Positions 16,981 to 27,996 of a stretch of DNA of 36,956 bases are shown piece by piece. The notes beneath the pieces are model-generated. The model was not told the DNA's origin. It worked only from the letters and a program-made list of their open reading frames with translations, and did not search any database. A program made the position numbers and the translations under genes. The DNA is taken from positions 1 through 36,956 of the forward strand of contig JAVEEN010000274.1 in assembly GCA_030840445.1 (NCBI GenBank), in the 5' to 3' direction. Within the stretch, counting starts at the first letter, position 1; the number at the start of each line of letters is the position of its first letter. This DNA is from Pseudonocardiales bacterium. Lineage in GTDB: Bacteria; Actinomycetota; Actinomycetes; Mycobacteriales; Jatrophihabitantaceae.

Positions 16981-17165
16981 AAATGTGAGTTGTATGGAGC
17001 CGACTAGCCTGGCGGAGGCTCGTCGAGGGCGTCCATTAGGGCGTTCGGACGGGCCGGAAGAAGCCCAGAACCAGGCGCGCTGACAACCGAGTCGAGCACC
17101 GTGGACGCGGCGGTTGGCAGCGCACGAACGACGACGAGAGAACGAAGAAGGGAAGCTGGGTCACC

Positions 17166-17528
17166 ATGCTTGCGCCGTACCTGCCGATCGTGATCCTGTT
17201 CGCATTGGCGCTCGGTTTCGCAGTCTTCTCCGCCGTGATCGCGACCGTCACCGGACCGAAGCGCTACAACAAAGCGAAATTGGACTTCTACGAGTGCGGT
17301 ATCGAGCCGACGCCGATGTCAGCCGGCCCCAATCGCTTTCCGATCAAGTACTTCCTGACAGCGATGCTGTTCATCGTCTTCGACATCGAAATCATCTTCT
17401 TGTATCCGTACGCGGTCGCCAACCGGGTGCTCGGCATCTTCGGCCTGGTCGAGATCTTCTTCTTCATCGGGACCGTGTTCATCGCCTACGCCTACGTGTG
17501 GCGCCGCGGCGGACTGGACTGGGATTAG
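17166..17528 (+). CDS. nuoA: NADH-quinone oxidoreductase subunit A
   Basis: A 120-residue membrane subunit with three predicted spans. It contains [13 protein letters not shown], the conserved loop near the quinone site, then [20 protein letters not shown], typical of NuoA, and ends in [14 protein letters not shown]. It belongs to the membrane arm beside NuoH and helps seal the quinone chamber. The ATG is preceded by GGGAAG. It is the first gene of the operon; 37 nt separate it from nuoB. The 228-bp upstream region carries the iron-box-like element and presumably the promoter, but I see no convincing -35/-10 pair. Confidence 0.96.
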   Translation: MLAPYLPIVILFALALGFAVFSAVIATVTGPKRYNKAKLDFYECGIEPTPMSAGPNRFPIKYFLTAMLFIVFDIEIIFLYPYAVANRVLGIFGLVEIFFFIGTVFIAYAYVWRRGGLDWD

Positions 17529-17566
17529 TCCGGACATGAATCGTCACTACAGATTGGCCCGCTGAC

Positions 17567-18142
17567 ATGGGTTTGGAAGAGAAACTCCCCGACGGCATCC
17601 TCCTGGCCAGCGTCGAAGGCCTGGTCAACTGGACCCGCAAATCCTCACTCTGGCCGGTGACCTTCGGGCTCGCCTGTTGCGCCATCGAGATGATGACCTT
17701 CGGCGCCCCGCGGTTCGACTCTGCCCGCTTCGGCATGGAGGTATTCCGCCCGTCGCCACGGCAGGCCGACCTGATGATCGTGGCCGGCCGGGTCAGCCAG
17801 AAGATGGCGCCCGTGGTGCGCCAGATCTATGACCAGATGGCCGAACCGCGCTGGGTGATCGCGATGGGCGTCTGTGCCTCCTCCGGCGGGATGTTCAACA
17901 ACTACGCCATCGTCCAGGGGGTGGACCACATTATCCCCGTCGACATGTACCTGCCCGGCTGCCCGCCGCGGCCGGAGATGCTGATCGACGCCATCCTGAA
18001 ACTGCACCACAAGATCTCGAACGAGCCGCTGGGACCAAAGCGTGCCGCAAAGCTCGCCGGCCAGAAGGTGGAACTCGTCCCTTCTAGCCAGAAGTTCGCC
18101 AAGGTCCGCCACGGAGCGAGCGAGGAGGCGGGAAATGACTGA
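17567..18142 (+). CDS. nuoB: NADH-quinone oxidoreductase subunit B (cluster N2)
   Basis: A 191-residue peripheral subunit holding the terminal [4Fe-4S] cluster N2, which reduces menaquinone. The four ligands are visible: the tandem Cys37-Cys38 in [11 protein letters not shown], Cys103 in [11 protein letters not shown] and Cys132 in [12 protein letters not shown]. Length and order are canonical. The C-terminal about 40 residues are basic and variable. The last codons overlap nuoC by 8 nt, and the Shine-Dalgarno for nuoC (GAGGAGGCGGG) lies within the nuoB coding end. Confidence 0.97.
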   Translation: MGLEEKLPDGILLASVEGLVNWTRKSSLWPVTFGLACCAIEMMTFGAPRFDSARFGMEVFRPSPRQADLMIVAGRVSQKMAPVVRQIYDQMAEPRWVIAMGVCASSGGMFNNYAIVQGVDHIIPVDMYLPGCPPRPEMLIDAILKLHHKISNEPLGPKRAAKLAGQKVELVPSSQKFAKVRHGASEEAGND

Positions 18143-18845
18143 GCCGGCCGATCGCGAGACCGAACTGGCCAAGATCGAGGGTGCGCTGCCCGCAGGCCAA
18201 CAACGCCCAGGCATGTTCGGCGTCACCGGGTCCGGTGATACCTCCGGTTTCTCGGGACTGCAGCGCCAGCCGTGGGTGGAGTTGCCAGCCGAACGGCCGT
18301 ACGGCGGGTACTTCGACGAGGTCGTCGATTCGCTGCAGGCCGCGTACTCGAGCTTCGAGGACGCCGTCCTGAAGGTCGTCGTGGACCGGGGTGAGCTGAC
18401 CCTGCACATCCGCCGCGAACACCTGCTGGGTATCGCCCAGACCCTGCGGGACGACGAGTCGCTGCGCTTCGAACTGCTGTCCTCGGTGTCCGGGGTGGAC
18501 TATCTGGTGCGCGAGGGCGCCGACGGCGAGCGGCTGCACTCGGTCTACCACCTGACGTCGATGACCTACCGTCGCCGGATCCGCCTCGAGGTTTCCGTCA
18601 CCGACCTCGATCCACACATTCCGTCGGTGGTGGGGATCTTCCCGACCGCGGACTGGCAGGAACGCGAGACCTGGGACATGTTCGGCATCGTCTACGACGG
18701 GCACCCGGCGTTGACCCGCATTCTGATGCCGGACGACTGGGACGGTTTCCCGCAGCGCAAGGACTATGCGCTCGGCGGCGTCGACGTCGAATACAAGGAC
18801 GGCGCCAGCATCCCGGCGCCGGACGAGAGGCGGGTGTACCGGTGA
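18135..18845 (+). CDS. nuoC: NADH-quinone oxidoreductase subunit C
   Basis: The 236-residue peripheral-arm subunit shows the family signature [20 protein letters not shown] followed by [16 protein letters not shown]. The central 30-kDa domain carries [20 protein letters not shown]. It has no cofactor and links NuoB/NuoD/NuoI. The N-terminal about 40 residues are hydrophilic and of low conservation. ATG 18135 is chosen because it overlaps nuoB by 8 nt behind a strong GGAGG; the frame is open 31 codons further upstream but inside nuoB. C and D are separate genes here, not fused. Confidence 0.96.
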   Translation: MTEPADRETELAKIEGALPAGQQRPGMFGVTGSGDTSGFSGLQRQPWVELPAERPYGGYFDEVVDSLQAAYSSFEDAVLKVVVDRGELTLHIRREHLLGIAQTLRDDESLRFELLSSVSGVDYLVREGADGERLHSVYHLTSMTYRRRIRLEVSVTDLDPHIPSVVGIFPTADWQERETWDMFGIVYDGHPALTRILMPDDWDGFPQRKDYALGGVDVEYKDGASIPAPDERRVYR

Positions 18846-20176
18846 CCGATCAGTTCACGGATTCCTACGCGAGAGCGCGCAACACCACCGAAGGCAAGGT
18901 CTACAACGTCGCCGGCGGCGGTGACTGGGACGACGTCTTCGGCAGCGATCCGCTGCACGAGGAGCGGCTGGTCATCAACATGGGCCCGCAGCATCCGTCC
19001 ACCCACGGGGTGCTCCGGCTCGTCCTGGAGATCGAGGGTGAATCGGTCACCGACGCCAGGCTGGTCGTCGGGTACCTGCACACCGGCATCGAGAAGACCA
19101 CCGAATTCCGTACCTGGACGCAGGGAACCACGCTCGTCACGCGGTGTGATTACCTGTCGCCGCTCTTCAACGAGACCGTGTTCTGCATGGCTGTGGAGAA
19201 GCTGCTCGGCACCGTGGTGCCCGAGCGGGCTGAGCTGATCCGGCTGCTGATGATGGAAATCAACCGGATCTCCTCGCACTGGGTGTGGCTGGCTACCGGA
19301 GGTATGGAACTCGGGGCACTGACCGCCATGACCAACGGCTTCCGGGCCCGCGAACGCTGCCTGGACATTCTCGAGATGATCACCGGCCTGCGGATGAACC
19401 ACGCCTTCATCCGTCCGGGCGGGGTGGCCCAGGATCTGCCGGAGGGTGCGGTCGAGAAGATCCGGGACTGGATCAAGGAGATGGACAAGGAGATCAGCGG
19501 CGTCGACAAGCTGCTGCGCGGCCAGGCCATCTGGGTCAACCGGCTGAAGGGCGTCGGCTGGATCGGCGTTGAGGGCTGCCTGTCCCTGGGCCTGACCGGT
19601 CCGCTGCTGCGGGCCGCCGGCCTGCCTTGGGATATGCGCAAGACCGAGCCCTACCTGGGCTATGAGACCTATGACTTCGACGTGCCCACCGACGACGGCG
19701 GCGATTGCTGGAGCCGGTTCGTGGTCCGAGTGGCCGAGATGCGCGAGAGTCTCAAGATCATCAGTCAGGTGCTGCCCCGCATCGAGCAGACGCCGGGACG
19801 GGTCATGGTGGACGATCCGAAAATCGCCTGGCCGGCACAGTTGTCCATCGGCCCGGACGGTATGGGAAACTCGCCCGCACACGTCAACAAGATCATGAAT
19901 TCCTCGATGGAGTCGCTGATCCACCACTTCAAGCTGGTCACCGAGGGCTTCCGGGTGCCGCCCGGTCAGGTCTACACCGCGGTCGAGGGGCCACGCGGCG
20001 AACTGGGTGCGCACGTGGTGTCCGACGGCGGTACTCGGCCGTACCGGGTGCACCTGCGCGAACCTTCCTTCATCAACCTGCAGGCTGCGGCCGCGATGTC
20101 GATCGGTGGCCAGATCGCCGACGTCATCGCATCGGTCGCCTCGCTCGACCCGGTGATGGGCGGATGTGATCGTTAG
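18842..20176 (+). CDS. nuoD: NADH-quinone oxidoreductase subunit D
   Basis: The 444-residue 49-kDa-type subunit is homologous to the [NiFe]-hydrogenase large subunit without the metal ligands. Blocks seen are [20 protein letters not shown] (the quinone-pocket His region), [20 protein letters not shown] and [19 protein letters not shown]. It ends with [20 protein letters not shown] and GGCDR. Together with NuoB it forms the quinone-reduction site. GTG 18842 overlaps the nuoC stop by 4 nt. A 16-nt gap leads to nuoE. Confidence 0.97.
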   Translation: MTDQFTDSYARARNTTEGKVYNVAGGGDWDDVFGSDPLHEERLVINMGPQHPSTHGVLRLVLEIEGESVTDARLVVGYLHTGIEKTTEFRTWTQGTTLVTRCDYLSPLFNETVFCMAVEKLLGTVVPERAELIRLLMMEINRISSHWVWLATGGMELGALTAMTNGFRARERCLDILEMITGLRMNHAFIRPGGVAQDLPEGAVEKIRDWIKEMDKEISGVDKLLRGQAIWVNRLKGVGWIGVEGCLSLGLTGPLLRAAGLPWDMRKTEPYLGYETYDFDVPTDDGGDCWSRFVVRVAEMRESLKIISQVLPRIEQTPGRVMVDDPKIAWPAQLSIGPDGMGNSPAHVNKIMNSSMESLIHHFKLVTEGFRVPPGQVYTAVEGPRGELGAHVVSDGGTRPYRVHLREPSFINLQAAAAMSIGGQIADVIASVASLDPVMGGCDR

Positions 20177-20192
20177 ATGAGGACGACAGCGA

Positions 20193-21239
20193 GTGAGCAT
20201 CACAGCGACCGCCGGCGAGCAGGAGCGCAACGAGCGGGCAGCGGAAAGAGCGTGGAGTGCGACCGTGACTAGTTCTAACAGCAGACTGAGTCTGATCGAC
20301 ATCGAGCGTCCGGGTAACCCGGACGTTTTCGCCGCCGAGGTCCGCGCGGCGGCCCTGGAGATGATCACCCGCTATCCGGCCGGCCAGTCGCGGTCGGCCT
20401 TGCTGCCGATGCTGCATCTGGTGCAGTCCGAACAGGGTTATGTCAGCGCGGACGGCATAGCGTTCTGCGCCGACGTTCTGGACCTCACCAAGGCGCAGGT
20501 GGCAGCGGTGGCGACGTTCTACACCATGTACAAGCGCAAGCCCACCGGCGAATACCTCGTCAGCGTCTGTACGAACACCCTCTGCGGGCTGCTCGGCGGC
20601 GATGACATCTATCGGGCATTGTCCGACACCCTCGGGGTCGGCATGAACCAGACCGCCGGCAATCCCGATGAGGCGGGCTCGATCACCCTCGAGCACGCCG
20701 AGTGCCTGGCCGCCTGCGATTACGCCCCGGTGGTCACGGTGAACTACGAGTTCTTCGACAACCAGACGACCGAATCGGCCCTGGGCCTGGTCAAGGACCT
20801 GCAGGGTGGAAAGCGGCCGTTGCCGACCCGCGGCGCGCCGTTGTGCAGTTTCAAGGAGATCTCCCGTCAGATCGCCGGCTTCGTCGATGAACGACCGGAG
20901 TCCAAACTGGCGGTGGCGACCGGCCAGCCGACCGAGGTCGGCGTGAAACTCGCCCAGCAGAAGGGCGAGAACGCGCCCGGCTACCCGGTTTCGCGCAACG
21001 CCGGCAGCTCAGCCGACCAGCCGGCCGCCGGATCCGACCAGGCCGACGCCGCGGCAGTAGCTGCTCACAACACCGGTGCGCGCGACGGAAGCAGTGCCCA
21101 CGACGCTCCACTGAGCACGTCGGCCAGTGATCCGGCCGCCGCGGCCAGTACCGAACCGGCCGGGCACCCAGACAGCGTCGGCGGGGCCAAGACCGACACC
21201 GGGCCCGACCAGGGTGAACTCTTCGGCAAGGGTGACTGA
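20193..21239 (+). CDS. nuoE: NADH-quinone oxidoreductase subunit E with long C-terminal tail
   Basis: The thioredoxin-fold subunit binds [2Fe-2S] cluster N1a. The ligands are Cys126 and Cys131 (VCTNTLCGLLGG) and Cys171 and Cys175 (ECLAACDYAP). At 348 residues it is about 100 longer than common NuoE. The excess is C-terminal (from about residue 265) and rich in Ala, Ser, Asp, Gly and Pro, without recognisable motifs, so probably disordered. GTG 20193 has GAGGA 9 nt upstream. GTG 20265, with GGAG 7 nt upstream, would remove 24 residues (to MTSSNSRLS) and is a credible alternative. It ends 1 nt before nuoF. Confidence 0.94.
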   Translation: MSITATAGEQERNERAAERAWSATVTSSNSRLSLIDIERPGNPDVFAAEVRAAALEMITRYPAGQSRSALLPMLHLVQSEQGYVSADGIAFCADVLDLTKAQVAAVATFYTMYKRKPTGEYLVSVCTNTLCGLLGGDDIYRALSDTLGVGMNQTAGNPDEAGSITLEHAECLAACDYAPVVTVNYEFFDNQTTESALGLVKDLQGGKRPLPTRGAPLCSFKEISRQIAGFVDERPESKLAVATGQPTEVGVKLAQQKGENAPGYPVSRNAGSSADQPAAGSDQADAAAVAAHNTGARDGSSAHDAPLSTSASDPAAAASTEPAGHPDSVGGAKTDTGPDQGELFGKGD

Positions 21240-21240
21240 T

Positions 21241-22533
21241 ATGCCATTGACCCCCGTCCTGACCAAGCGATTCGGCACCAAGGCACCGTGGCAGATCGAG
21301 AATTACCTCAGGCTCGATGGCTATGCCGGGCTCGAGAAGGCCCTCACCATGCCACCGGACGACATCATCGCGATGGTCAAGGAATCAAACCTGCGCGGCC
21401 GGGGCGGCGCCGGCTTCCCGACCGGCATGAAGTGGCAGTTCATCCCGCAGAACGACGGTAAACCGCATTACGTCGTGGTCAATGCCGATGAGGGCGAGCC
21501 AGGCACCTGCCGAGATCTGCCGATCATGATGAACGACCCGCACTCGATGATCGAAGGCATCATCATCGCCTGCTATGCCGTGCGCGCCAACCACGCCTTC
21601 GTCTACATTCGCGGCGAAGCCGTCCACGCCATTCGCCGGGTCACCCAGGCAGTGAACGAGGCATACGCCAGGGGCTATCTCGGCGACGATGTGCGCGGCA
21701 GCGGCATCCGGTTCGACATCACCGTGCACGGCGGCGCCGGCGCCTACATCTGCGGTGAGGAAACGGCGTTGCTCGACTCGCTGGAGGGCAAGCGGGGCCA
21801 GCCTCGGCTGAAGCCGCCGTTCCCCGCCACCAACGGTGTCTACGACGCCCCGACGGTGGTCAACAACGTCGGAACCCTGTGCTCGGTGCCCTACATAGTT
21901 CTGGGCGGCGCCGGCTGGTACAAGGATCTCGGCCCGGAAGGCTCGCCCGGCACGTCCATCTATTCGCTGTCGGGGCGGGTCAAGATTCCCGGCCAGTACG
22001 AGGCTCCGATGGGCACCACGCTGCGTGAGCTGCTGGAGATGGCCGGCGGCATGAGCCGGGGCAAGGAGCTGAAGTTCTGGACGCCGGGCGGCGCATCGTG
22101 TCCGCTGCTCACCCGCGAACATCTGGACCTGCCCCTCGACTTCGACTCGGTGGCCAAGGCCGGCTCGATGAATGGCACGTCGGCCGTGATGATCTTCGAC
22201 GAGGACGACAGCGTGGTGCAGGCCGTCCTGAAATGGACCCAGTTCTACGAGCACGAGTCCTGCGGCAAGTGCACCCCGTGCCGTGAGGGCAATTACTGGA
22301 CGGCGCAGATCCTGGAACGCATCTGGAGCGGTCACGGCACCCTGGCTGATATCGACACCCTGCTCGACGTCAGCGACAACATCCTGGGCCGGTCCTTCTG
22401 CGCCCTCGGCGACGGCGCCACCAGCTGCATCACGTCCTCGATCAAATACTTCCGGGACGAATACCTGGCACTGATCGACACAGCAACCGATCGCAGCACC
22501 GTTTCGCCAGCACTCACCGGAGTATCCGCATGA
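21241..22533 (+). CDS. nuoF: NADH-quinone oxidoreductase subunit F (NADH and FMN site)
   Basis: The 430-residue subunit oxidises NADH through FMN and passes electrons to cluster N3. Motifs are [15 protein letters not shown] (NADH/FMN glycine loop), [34 protein letters not shown] followed by [12 protein letters not shown] (FMN loop), and the [4Fe-4S] ligands Cys341, Cys344 and Cys347 in [13 protein letters not shown] plus Cys387 in [12 protein letters not shown] 21241 lies 1 nt after the nuoE stop; the frame extends upstream only inside nuoE. The stop overlaps nuoG by 4 nt (ATGA). Confidence 0.97.
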   Translation: MPLTPVLTKRFGTKAPWQIENYLRLDGYAGLEKALTMPPDDIIAMVKESNLRGRGGAGFPTGMKWQFIPQNDGKPHYVVVNADEGEPGTCRDLPIMMNDPHSMIEGIIIACYAVRANHAFVYIRGEAVHAIRRVTQAVNEAYARGYLGDDVRGSGIRFDITVHGGAGAYICGEETALLDSLEGKRGQPRLKPPFPATNGVYDAPTVVNNVGTLCSVPYIVLGGAGWYKDLGPEGSPGTSIYSLSGRVKIPGQYEAPMGTTLRELLEMAGGMSRGKELKFWTPGGASCPLLTREHLDLPLDFDSVAKAGSMNGTSAVMIFDEDDSVVQAVLKWTQFYEHESCGKCTPCREGNYWTAQILERIWSGHGTLADIDTLLDVSDNILGRSFCALGDGATSCITSSIKYFRDEYLALIDTATDRSTVSPALTGVSA

Positions 22534-24980
22534 CCGTTGCACCAGAAAAGCCCGCGGCGGGCGACAAACCCGCCGTGGACCTGATCACCGTCACCATCGA
22601 CGGCATCGAGATCTCGGTGCCGAAAGGCACGCTGCTGATCAGGGCCGCTGAACAACTCGGCATCCAGATCCCGCGATTCTGTGACCACCCGCTGCTCGAT
22701 CCGGCTGGGGCCTGCCGGCAGTGTCTGGTCGAGGTCACCGACATGGGCAACGGTCGGGGGATGCCGAAGCCGGCCGCCTCCTGCACCACGACCGTCATGC
22801 CCGGCATGGTCATCAAGACCCAACTGACCTCGCCGGTGGCGGACAAGGCCCAGCAGGGCGTCATGGAACTGCTGCTGATCAACCACCCGCTGGACTGCCC
22901 GGTGTGTGACAAGGGCGGCGAGTGTCCGTTGCAGAACCAAGCCATGAGCAACGGGCGCGCCGAGACCCGGTTCCACGAGTCCAAGCGGACCTTTGCCAAG
23001 CCGGTGGCGGTTTCCAGCCAGGTCCTGCTCGACCGGGAGCGCTGTGTGCTGTGCCAGCGGTGCACCCGGTTCTCCGAGCAGATCGCCGGCGACCCGTTCA
23101 TCGATCTGCTCGAGCGCGGTGCCCAGCAACAGATCGGCACCTCGACCGATACCCCGTTCCAGTCGTACTTCTCCGGCAACACCGTGCAGATCTGCCCGGT
23201 CGGCGCGCTCACCGGCGCGTCCTATCGGTTCCGCGCCCGGCCCTTCGACCTGATGTCCACACCGAGCGTCTGTGAACATTGCTCGTCCGGCTGCGCGCAG
23301 CGGACCGACTGGCGGCGCGGCAAGATCACCCGTCGACTGGCCGGTGAAGACCCCGCGGTCAACGAGGAATGGAACTGCGACAAGGGCCGCTGGGCCTTCC
23401 AGTACGCGACCCAGGCCGATCGGTTGCTCAACCCGATGGTCCGTAACGCGGCCGGAGTGCTGGTGGAGACGTCCTGGCCCGAGGCTCTGGAGGCCGCGGC
23501 TGGAGGGCTGGCCGCAGCTCGCGACAACGGCGGGGTCGGTGTGCTGCCCGGCGGCCGCCTGACCGAAGAGGACGCTTACGCCTACGCGAAGTTCGCCCGA
23601 GTCGCCCTGGGGACCAATGATGTGGACTTCCGTGCTCGTCCGAGCTCGGCGGAGGAGTTGTCCTTCCTCGGCGCTGCCGTAGCCGGCGTGTCTGTTGGGA
23701 ACGGCGCGGTGACCTACGCCGATCTGCAGAAGCCCGGCACGGTGTTGCTGGTCGGCCTAGAGCCTGAAGAAGAGTCGCCGATCGTTTTTCTGCGGCTGCG
23801 CAAGGCGACGAGGACCGGTAGGACCAAGGTGCACTCGATCGCCGCGGTCGCCTCCCGTGGCCTGGCCAAGCTCGATGGCACCCTGATCCCGACTGTGCCG
23901 GGTTCCGAAGCGGCTGCGCTGATCGACCTGGATGTGAGCCTGTCCGACTCGCTGTCGGGAGGCGTCATCCTCTTGGGTGAGCGGCTCGCGTCGGTGCCGG
24001 GAGCGTTCACCGAGGCCCTTCGACTGGCCGACCGGACCGGCGCCCGGATCGCCTGGGTTCCTCGCCGGGCCGGCGAGCGCGGCGCCGTCGATGCCGGCGC
24101 GCTGCCGACCCTGCTCCCAGGTGGCCGTCCGGTCAGCGACGACGCGGCGCGGGTCGAGGTGGAACGGGTCTGGGCTGCCAGCATCCCCACGGCAGTCGGA
24201 CGCGACGTGGCCGGCATCCTGGCCGCTGCCGGCGCCGAAGAGAATCCGCTCGGTGGTCTGCTCGTCGGTGGCGTGGAGATCGCCGATCTGCCTGACGCCG
24301 CTGCCGCGCAGCGGGCACTGGCCGCGGTTGGCTTCCTGGTCAGCCTCGAACTGCGCCGCTCGGCGGTGACCGAATACGCAGATGTGGTGCTGCCGGTGGC
24401 TGCCGCCGCGGAGAAGGCCGGCCGGTTCGTGACGTGGGAAGGCCGGGGTCGCCCGTTCGACCTGACCCTGACCAACTCGGGCCAGCTGGCAGACGGTCGG
24501 GTGCTGCATGCCCTCGCCGACGAACTCGACATCGATCTCGGGCTGGCGACGCATGTCCAGGCTCGGGCCGAACTCGACGCGCTCGGAGTCACCACCACCC
24601 GGATTGCTCACCGGGCGCCGACGGCCGGTACGGCCGAGGTATCGGCACCGACCCAGCAGCCCGGCACCGCATTAGTGCTCGCCACCTGGCATGAGCTGAT
24701 CGACGGCGGCCGGATGTCCGATGGCGACGACAATCTGGCGGGGACAGCCCGCCCGCTGCGAGTGCTGTTGTCCAAGCAGACCGCCGCAGATCTGGGGGTC
24801 GCCGATGGGCATCACGTGTCGGTTTCGACCGACCGTGGCTCGCTGGACGCCCCGGTAGTCATCACAGAACAGGCCGCCGACGGGGTCGTCTGGCTACCCA
24901 CCAACCACCGGGAGGGATCGGTGCGTAAGACTCTGGGCGCAGTTCATGCCGATCTCGTCATCGTGAGCGGAGGTGCCTGA
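22530..24980 (+). CDS. nuoG: NADH-quinone oxidoreductase subunit G
   Basis: The 816-residue multi-cluster subunit carries all four classes of cluster ligand. The N-terminal [2Fe-2S] (N1b) has Cys51, Cys62, Cys65 and Cys85. N5 has His119-x3-Cys123-x2-Cys126-x5-Cys132. N4 is in [11 protein letters not shown] plus a later CPVGALTG. A fourth set, CEHCSSGC, is followed after 27 residues by Cys in EWNCDKGRW, which is the N7 pattern kept by only part of the bacteria. The remaining 500 residues are a molybdopterin-oxidoreductase-like domain without visible molybdenum ligands, Ala/Gly/Val-rich and less conserved. It starts by an ATGA overlap with nuoF and ends 1 nt before nuoH. Confidence 0.96.
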   Translation: MTVAPEKPAAGDKPAVDLITVTIDGIEISVPKGTLLIRAAEQLGIQIPRFCDHPLLDPAGACRQCLVEVTDMGNGRGMPKPAASCTTTVMPGMVIKTQLTSPVADKAQQGVMELLLINHPLDCPVCDKGGECPLQNQAMSNGRAETRFHESKRTFAKPVAVSSQVLLDRERCVLCQRCTRFSEQIAGDPFIDLLERGAQQQIGTSTDTPFQSYFSGNTVQICPVGALTGASYRFRARPFDLMSTPSVCEHCSSGCAQRTDWRRGKITRRLAGEDPAVNEEWNCDKGRWAFQYATQADRLLNPMVRNAAGVLVETSWPEALEAAAGGLAAARDNGGVGVLPGGRLTEEDAYAYAKFARVALGTNDVDFRARPSSAEELSFLGAAVAGVSVGNGAVTYADLQKPGTVLLVGLEPEEESPIVFLRLRKATRTGRTKVHSIAAVASRGLAKLDGTLIPTVPGSEAAALIDLDVSLSDSLSGGVILLGERLASVPGAFTEALRLADRTGARIAWVPRRAGERGAVDAGALPTLLPGGRPVSDDAARVEVERVWAASIPTAVGRDVAGILAAAGAEENPLGGLLVGGVEIADLPDAAAAQRALAAVGFLVSLELRRSAVTEYADVVLPVAAAAEKAGRFVTWEGRGRPFDLTLTNSGQLADGRVLHALADELDIDLGLATHVQARAELDALGVTTTRIAHRAPTAGTAEVSAPTQQPGTALVLATWHELIDGGRMSDGDDNLAGTARPLRVLLSKQTAADLGVADGHHVSVSTDRGSLDAPVVITEQAADGVVWLPTNHREGSVRKTLGAVHADLVIVSGGA

Positions 24981-24981
24981 G

Positions 24982-26415
24982 ATGTTCACGGCGACGTCGC
25001 TGGTCGATTCGTCGAACCTGCTGGCCCTGCCGGCCGACTCCAACGCGACCCTGAACACCTTCGGACACGACCCGATCTGGATCGTGTTGATCAAGGTGCT
25101 GGGTGTGTTCGTCTTCCTTGTGGTGATGACACTGTTCTCGATCGTGTTCGAGCGCAAGGTCGTCGGGCGCATGCAGAACCGGATCGGCCCGAACCGCACC
25201 GGACCGTGGGGCACCCTGCAGTCCCTGGCGGACGGCGTGAAGCTGGCCTTCAAGGAAGAGATCATCCCGGTGCTGGCCGACAAGCCGGTCTACTGGATCG
25301 CGCCGATCGTGTCGGTTGTCCCGGCGTTCGTGGCGTTCGCCGTGGTCCCGTTCGGACCGCAGGTCTCGATGTTCGGTCATCACACCAGCTTGCAGTTGAC
25401 CGATCTTCCGGTCGGCGTGCTGGTGATCTTCGCCTGCTCGTCCCTCGGGGTCTATGGCATCGTGCTGTCCGGATGGGCCTCTGGCTCGACCTACCCGCTG
25501 CTGGGTGGTCTGCGTTCGGCGGCACAGATGATTTCCTACGAGGTCGCCATGGGCCTCAGCATGGTGGCGGTTTTCATGTTCGCCGGCTCGATGTCGACCT
25601 CGGAGATCGTCGGCGCGCAGAACCATCTGTGGAACGGCATTCCGCTCTTCGTGTCCTTCATCATCTACGCCATCTCGATGGTCGGCGAAACCAACCGGGC
25701 GCCCTTCGACCTGCCCGAGGCCGAGTCGGAACTGGTCGGCGGCTTCCACACCGAGTACTCGTCGATGAAATTCGCCCTTTTCTTCCTGGCTGAATACATC
25801 AACATGGTGACGGTGTCAGCGCTGGCCACCACTCTGTTCCTCGGTGGCTGGCATGCGCCGTTCGGCCTGGTCTCACTCTGGAGCGGCGCGAACTCGGGCT
25901 GGTGGCCGTTCCTGTGGTTCACCGCCAAGGTCGTCATCCTGATCTTCGGTTTCGTGTGGCTGCGGGGCACGCTGCCACGGATGCGTTACGACCAGTTCAT
26001 GCACTTCGGATGGAAGGTGCTGATCCCGGTCAACCTCGTGTGGATCCTGGCCATCACCACGGTGCGGGTGCTGCGCGACCAGTGGGGCTCCGGTACCAGC
26101 CAGACCATCAAGATCATGGCCATCGTGCTCGTGCCCATCCTGATCGGCCTGGCCATCTACACCGCGGTGGATCTGAGGCGCGTGAACCGGCTCGAGGCCG
26201 AGACCGCGGCCGAAGAGGAAGCCGAGGCGGCCAAGCCGTTCACGTTCCCGATCCCACCGATGGACCTGAAGGTGCCGGCTTCACCCCGCCTGGTCAACGC
26301 TGCCGTCACCACGCCGGCGGTCACCGCCGGACTGGGGGGTCGTGGCTTCGCCGAAACGCCCGCCGCCGACGGGTCCGACAGCAGTTCTACCAACGGAGGA
26401 CGGCCCAATGGCTGA
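24982..26415 (+). CDS. nuoH: NADH-quinone oxidoreductase subunit H
   Basis: The 477-residue membrane subunit joins the peripheral and membrane arms and forms the quinone tunnel. Signatures are [48 protein letters not shown] and the acidic loop [18 protein letters not shown]. About eight membrane spans are predicted. A C-terminal cytoplasmic tail of about 90 residues (Glu/Ala-rich, then Pro/Ser/Gly-rich) goes beyond the compact E. coli form. ATG 24982 is chosen since GGAGG lies 8 nt upstream; GTG 24973 would overlap nuoG by 8 nt. The tail overlaps nuoI by 8 nt. Confidence 0.95.
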   Translation: MFTATSLVDSSNLLALPADSNATLNTFGHDPIWIVLIKVLGVFVFLVVMTLFSIVFERKVVGRMQNRIGPNRTGPWGTLQSLADGVKLAFKEEIIPVLADKPVYWIAPIVSVVPAFVAFAVVPFGPQVSMFGHHTSLQLTDLPVGVLVIFACSSLGVYGIVLSGWASGSTYPLLGGLRSAAQMISYEVAMGLSMVAVFMFAGSMSTSEIVGAQNHLWNGIPLFVSFIIYAISMVGETNRAPFDLPEAESELVGGFHTEYSSMKFALFFLAEYINMVTVSALATTLFLGGWHAPFGLVSLWSGANSGWWPFLWFTAKVVILIFGFVWLRGTLPRMRYDQFMHFGWKVLIPVNLVWILAITTVRVLRDQWGSGTSQTIKIMAIVLVPILIGLAIYTAVDLRRVNRLEAETAAEEEAEAAKPFTFPIPPMDLKVPASPRLVNAAVTTPAVTAGLGGRGFAETPAADGSDSSSTNGGRPNG

Positions 26416-27169
26416 CACGCCCCCACCCGGCCGCAGACCCGATCAGCCGGCGGACGCGGCCTCGTTGCCGACCGGGGCCGGTGTCCCGGCTGTCATCGAG
26501 AACTCGGTGCCCGCGGTTCAGGGCACATCGGCGCCGATCGACGTCTCCGCCCGGCGGTTGAACGAGGACGAATTCGATCAGCCGAATCCGACGCTGGCCG
26601 GCTTCGCCGCCGGCTTCGGGCTGACCTTTTCGACCATGTTCAAGAAGGTCTACACCCAGCAGTATCCGTTCGAGGTGTTCCCGACGGCGCCGCGTTACCA
26701 CGGTCGGCACGTGCTCAACCGGCACCCGGACGGCCTGGAGAAGTGCGTCGGCTGCGAACTCTGCGCGTGGGCGTGCCCGGCGGACGCGATCTACGTCGAA
26801 GGCGGCGACAACACGGAGGAGGCCCGGTTCTCGCCGGGGGAGCGGTACGGCAAGGTCTATCAGATCAACTACCTGCGTTGTATCTTCTGCGGGCTGTGCA
26901 TCGAGGCCTGCCCGACCCGTTCGCTGACCATGAGCAACGAGTACGAGCTCGCCCTGGACAACCGGCAGGACCTGATCTACACCAAGGAGCAGTTGATGGC
27001 GCCGCTGCTGCCCGGTATGGAGGCCCCGCCGCACCCGATGCGCCTGGGCGACGAAGAGAAGGCGTACTACACACCCCGTCCGCAGAAGGGTGCCCCGCAG
27101 AGCGAGGCCAATGTGGCCGGCAAGCCGATTACGGGACATGCAATCGAGGTGGGCGGCCACCATGCATGA
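26408..27169 (+). CDS. nuoI: NADH-quinone oxidoreductase subunit I (clusters N6a and N6b)
   Basis: The 253-residue subunit has two ferredoxin-type [4Fe-4S] motifs: [16 protein letters not shown] (Cys113, 116, 119, 123) and [16 protein letters not shown] (Cys158, 161, 164, 168). It relays electrons from NuoG to NuoB. The N-terminal 60 residues are Pro/Ala-rich and probably disordered, making it longer than the E. coli form. ATG 26408 overlaps nuoH by 8 nt with GGAGGA 7 nt upstream. The stop overlaps nuoJ by 8 nt. Confidence 0.96.
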   Translation: MADTPPPGRRPDQPADAASLPTGAGVPAVIENSVPAVQGTSAPIDVSARRLNEDEFDQPNPTLAGFAAGFGLTFSTMFKKVYTQQYPFEVFPTAPRYHGRHVLNRHPDGLEKCVGCELCAWACPADAIYVEGGDNTEEARFSPGERYGKVYQINYLRCIFCGLCIEACPTRSLTMSNEYELALDNRQDLIYTKEQLMAPLLPGMEAPPHPMRLGDEEKAYYTPRPQKGAPQSEANVAGKPITGHAIEVGGHHA

Positions 27170-27920
27170 CGTGCTCCTTGCCTCCGCCGCCGATGTGTCC
27201 ACGGGTGAGGCGATCACCTTCTGGATCCTCGGTCCGGTGTCGCTGGCCGGTGCGATCGGTATGGTCGCGGCGCGCAACGCGGTGCACTCGGCCTTGTCCC
27301 TGGTCGCCACCATGATGAGTCTCGGCCTGTTCTACGTCGTCGAGCAGGGCCCGTTCCTCGGGTTGGTGCAGATCATCGTCTACACCGGCGCGATCATGAT
27401 TCTGTTCCTGTTCGTGCTGATGTTGATCGGGCGGGATTCCTCTGATTCTCTCGTCGAAACGTTGCGCGGCCAACGGGTGGCGGCGCTGCTGGCAGGCCTC
27501 GCGTTCGCTCTGCTGGTCGCGTTGACCCTGGGCCGGGCGTTCACCGGCAGGCCGCCGAAGAACCTCGAAGGGCCCAACGCCAACAACGGCAATGTCGACA
27601 GCATCGCTCACAAGTTGTTCAGCGATTACTTGTTCGCGTTCGAGCTGACCTCGGCGCTGCTGATCATCGCTGCTGTCGGCGCGATGGTGCTCGCGCACAT
27701 CGAACGGGACGGGCCGAAGCCCACCCAGAAGGCGCTGGCCCGGGAGCGCATCCGGTCCGGTCGTCCGCAGCCGTTGCCTGGGCCTGGCGTGTTGTCCTCC
27801 GGCAATGCCATCGGGACCCCGGCGCTGCTTCCGGACGGCACGATCGCCCCGGAGTCTCTGATGGGCGGTCAGAGCACGATCAACGTCGGCCAGGGTGGAC
27901 TCGGAGAGATCGAACGATGA
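27162..27920 (+). CDS. nuoJ: NADH-quinone oxidoreductase subunit J
   Basis: The 252-residue membrane subunit has five predicted spans. It contains [28 protein letters not shown] and [19 protein letters not shown], the latter holding the pi-bulge helix of this family. After the last span (ending near [11 protein letters not shown]) comes a hydrophilic tail of about 70 residues, without known motifs. It starts inside the end of nuoI. Its TGA (27918-27920) overlaps an ATG at 27917, the first of the small ORFs that lead to nuoK. Confidence 0.95.
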   Translation: MHDVLLASAADVSTGEAITFWILGPVSLAGAIGMVAARNAVHSALSLVATMMSLGLFYVVEQGPFLGLVQIIVYTGAIMILFLFVLMLIGRDSSDSLVETLRGQRVAALLAGLAFALLVALTLGRAFTGRPPKNLEGPNANNGNVDSIAHKLFSDYLFAFELTSALLIIAAVGAMVLAHIERDGPKPTQKALARERIRSGRPQPLPGPGVLSSGNAIGTPALLPDGTIAPESLMGGQSTINVGQGGLGEIER

Positions 27921-27955
27921 CCAGCGCCATCCTTGACCGCGAGGGATCCTCATGA
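27917..27955 (+). CDS. Candidate 12-codon minicistron between nuoJ and nuoK
   Basis: ATG 27917 overlaps the nuoJ stop as ATGA. The ORF encodes [12 protein letters not shown] and stops at TGA 27953-27955, which itself overlaps the next small ORF as ATGA. GGAGAG lies about 8 nt upstream inside nuoJ, so initiation is plausible. A function for the peptide is not suggested; translation for coupling is the more reasonable reading. It could also be chance. Confidence 0.3.
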   Translation: MTSAILDREGSS

Positions 27956-27996
27956 CAATCCCACCCGCCTCACCAGAAAGCGCGCTCGGCTCATGA
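27952..27996 (+). CDS. Candidate 14-codon minicistron leading into nuoK
   Basis: ATG 27952 overlaps the stop of the preceding small ORF. It encodes [14 protein letters not shown] and ends at TGA 27994-27996, which overlaps the nuoK ATG (27993) as ATGA. GAGGGA lies 5 nt upstream. No peptide function is evident. Since nuoK has no clear Shine-Dalgarno, ribosomes finishing here may reinitiate on nuoK. Confidence 0.3.
   Translation: MTIPPASPESALGS

Noticed and set aside
18764-20368. 534-codon minus-strand open frame antisense to nuoD
   Set aside because: It lies fully opposite nuoD and its neighbours, with no recognisable domain or ribosome site; explained by codon bias at high GC.
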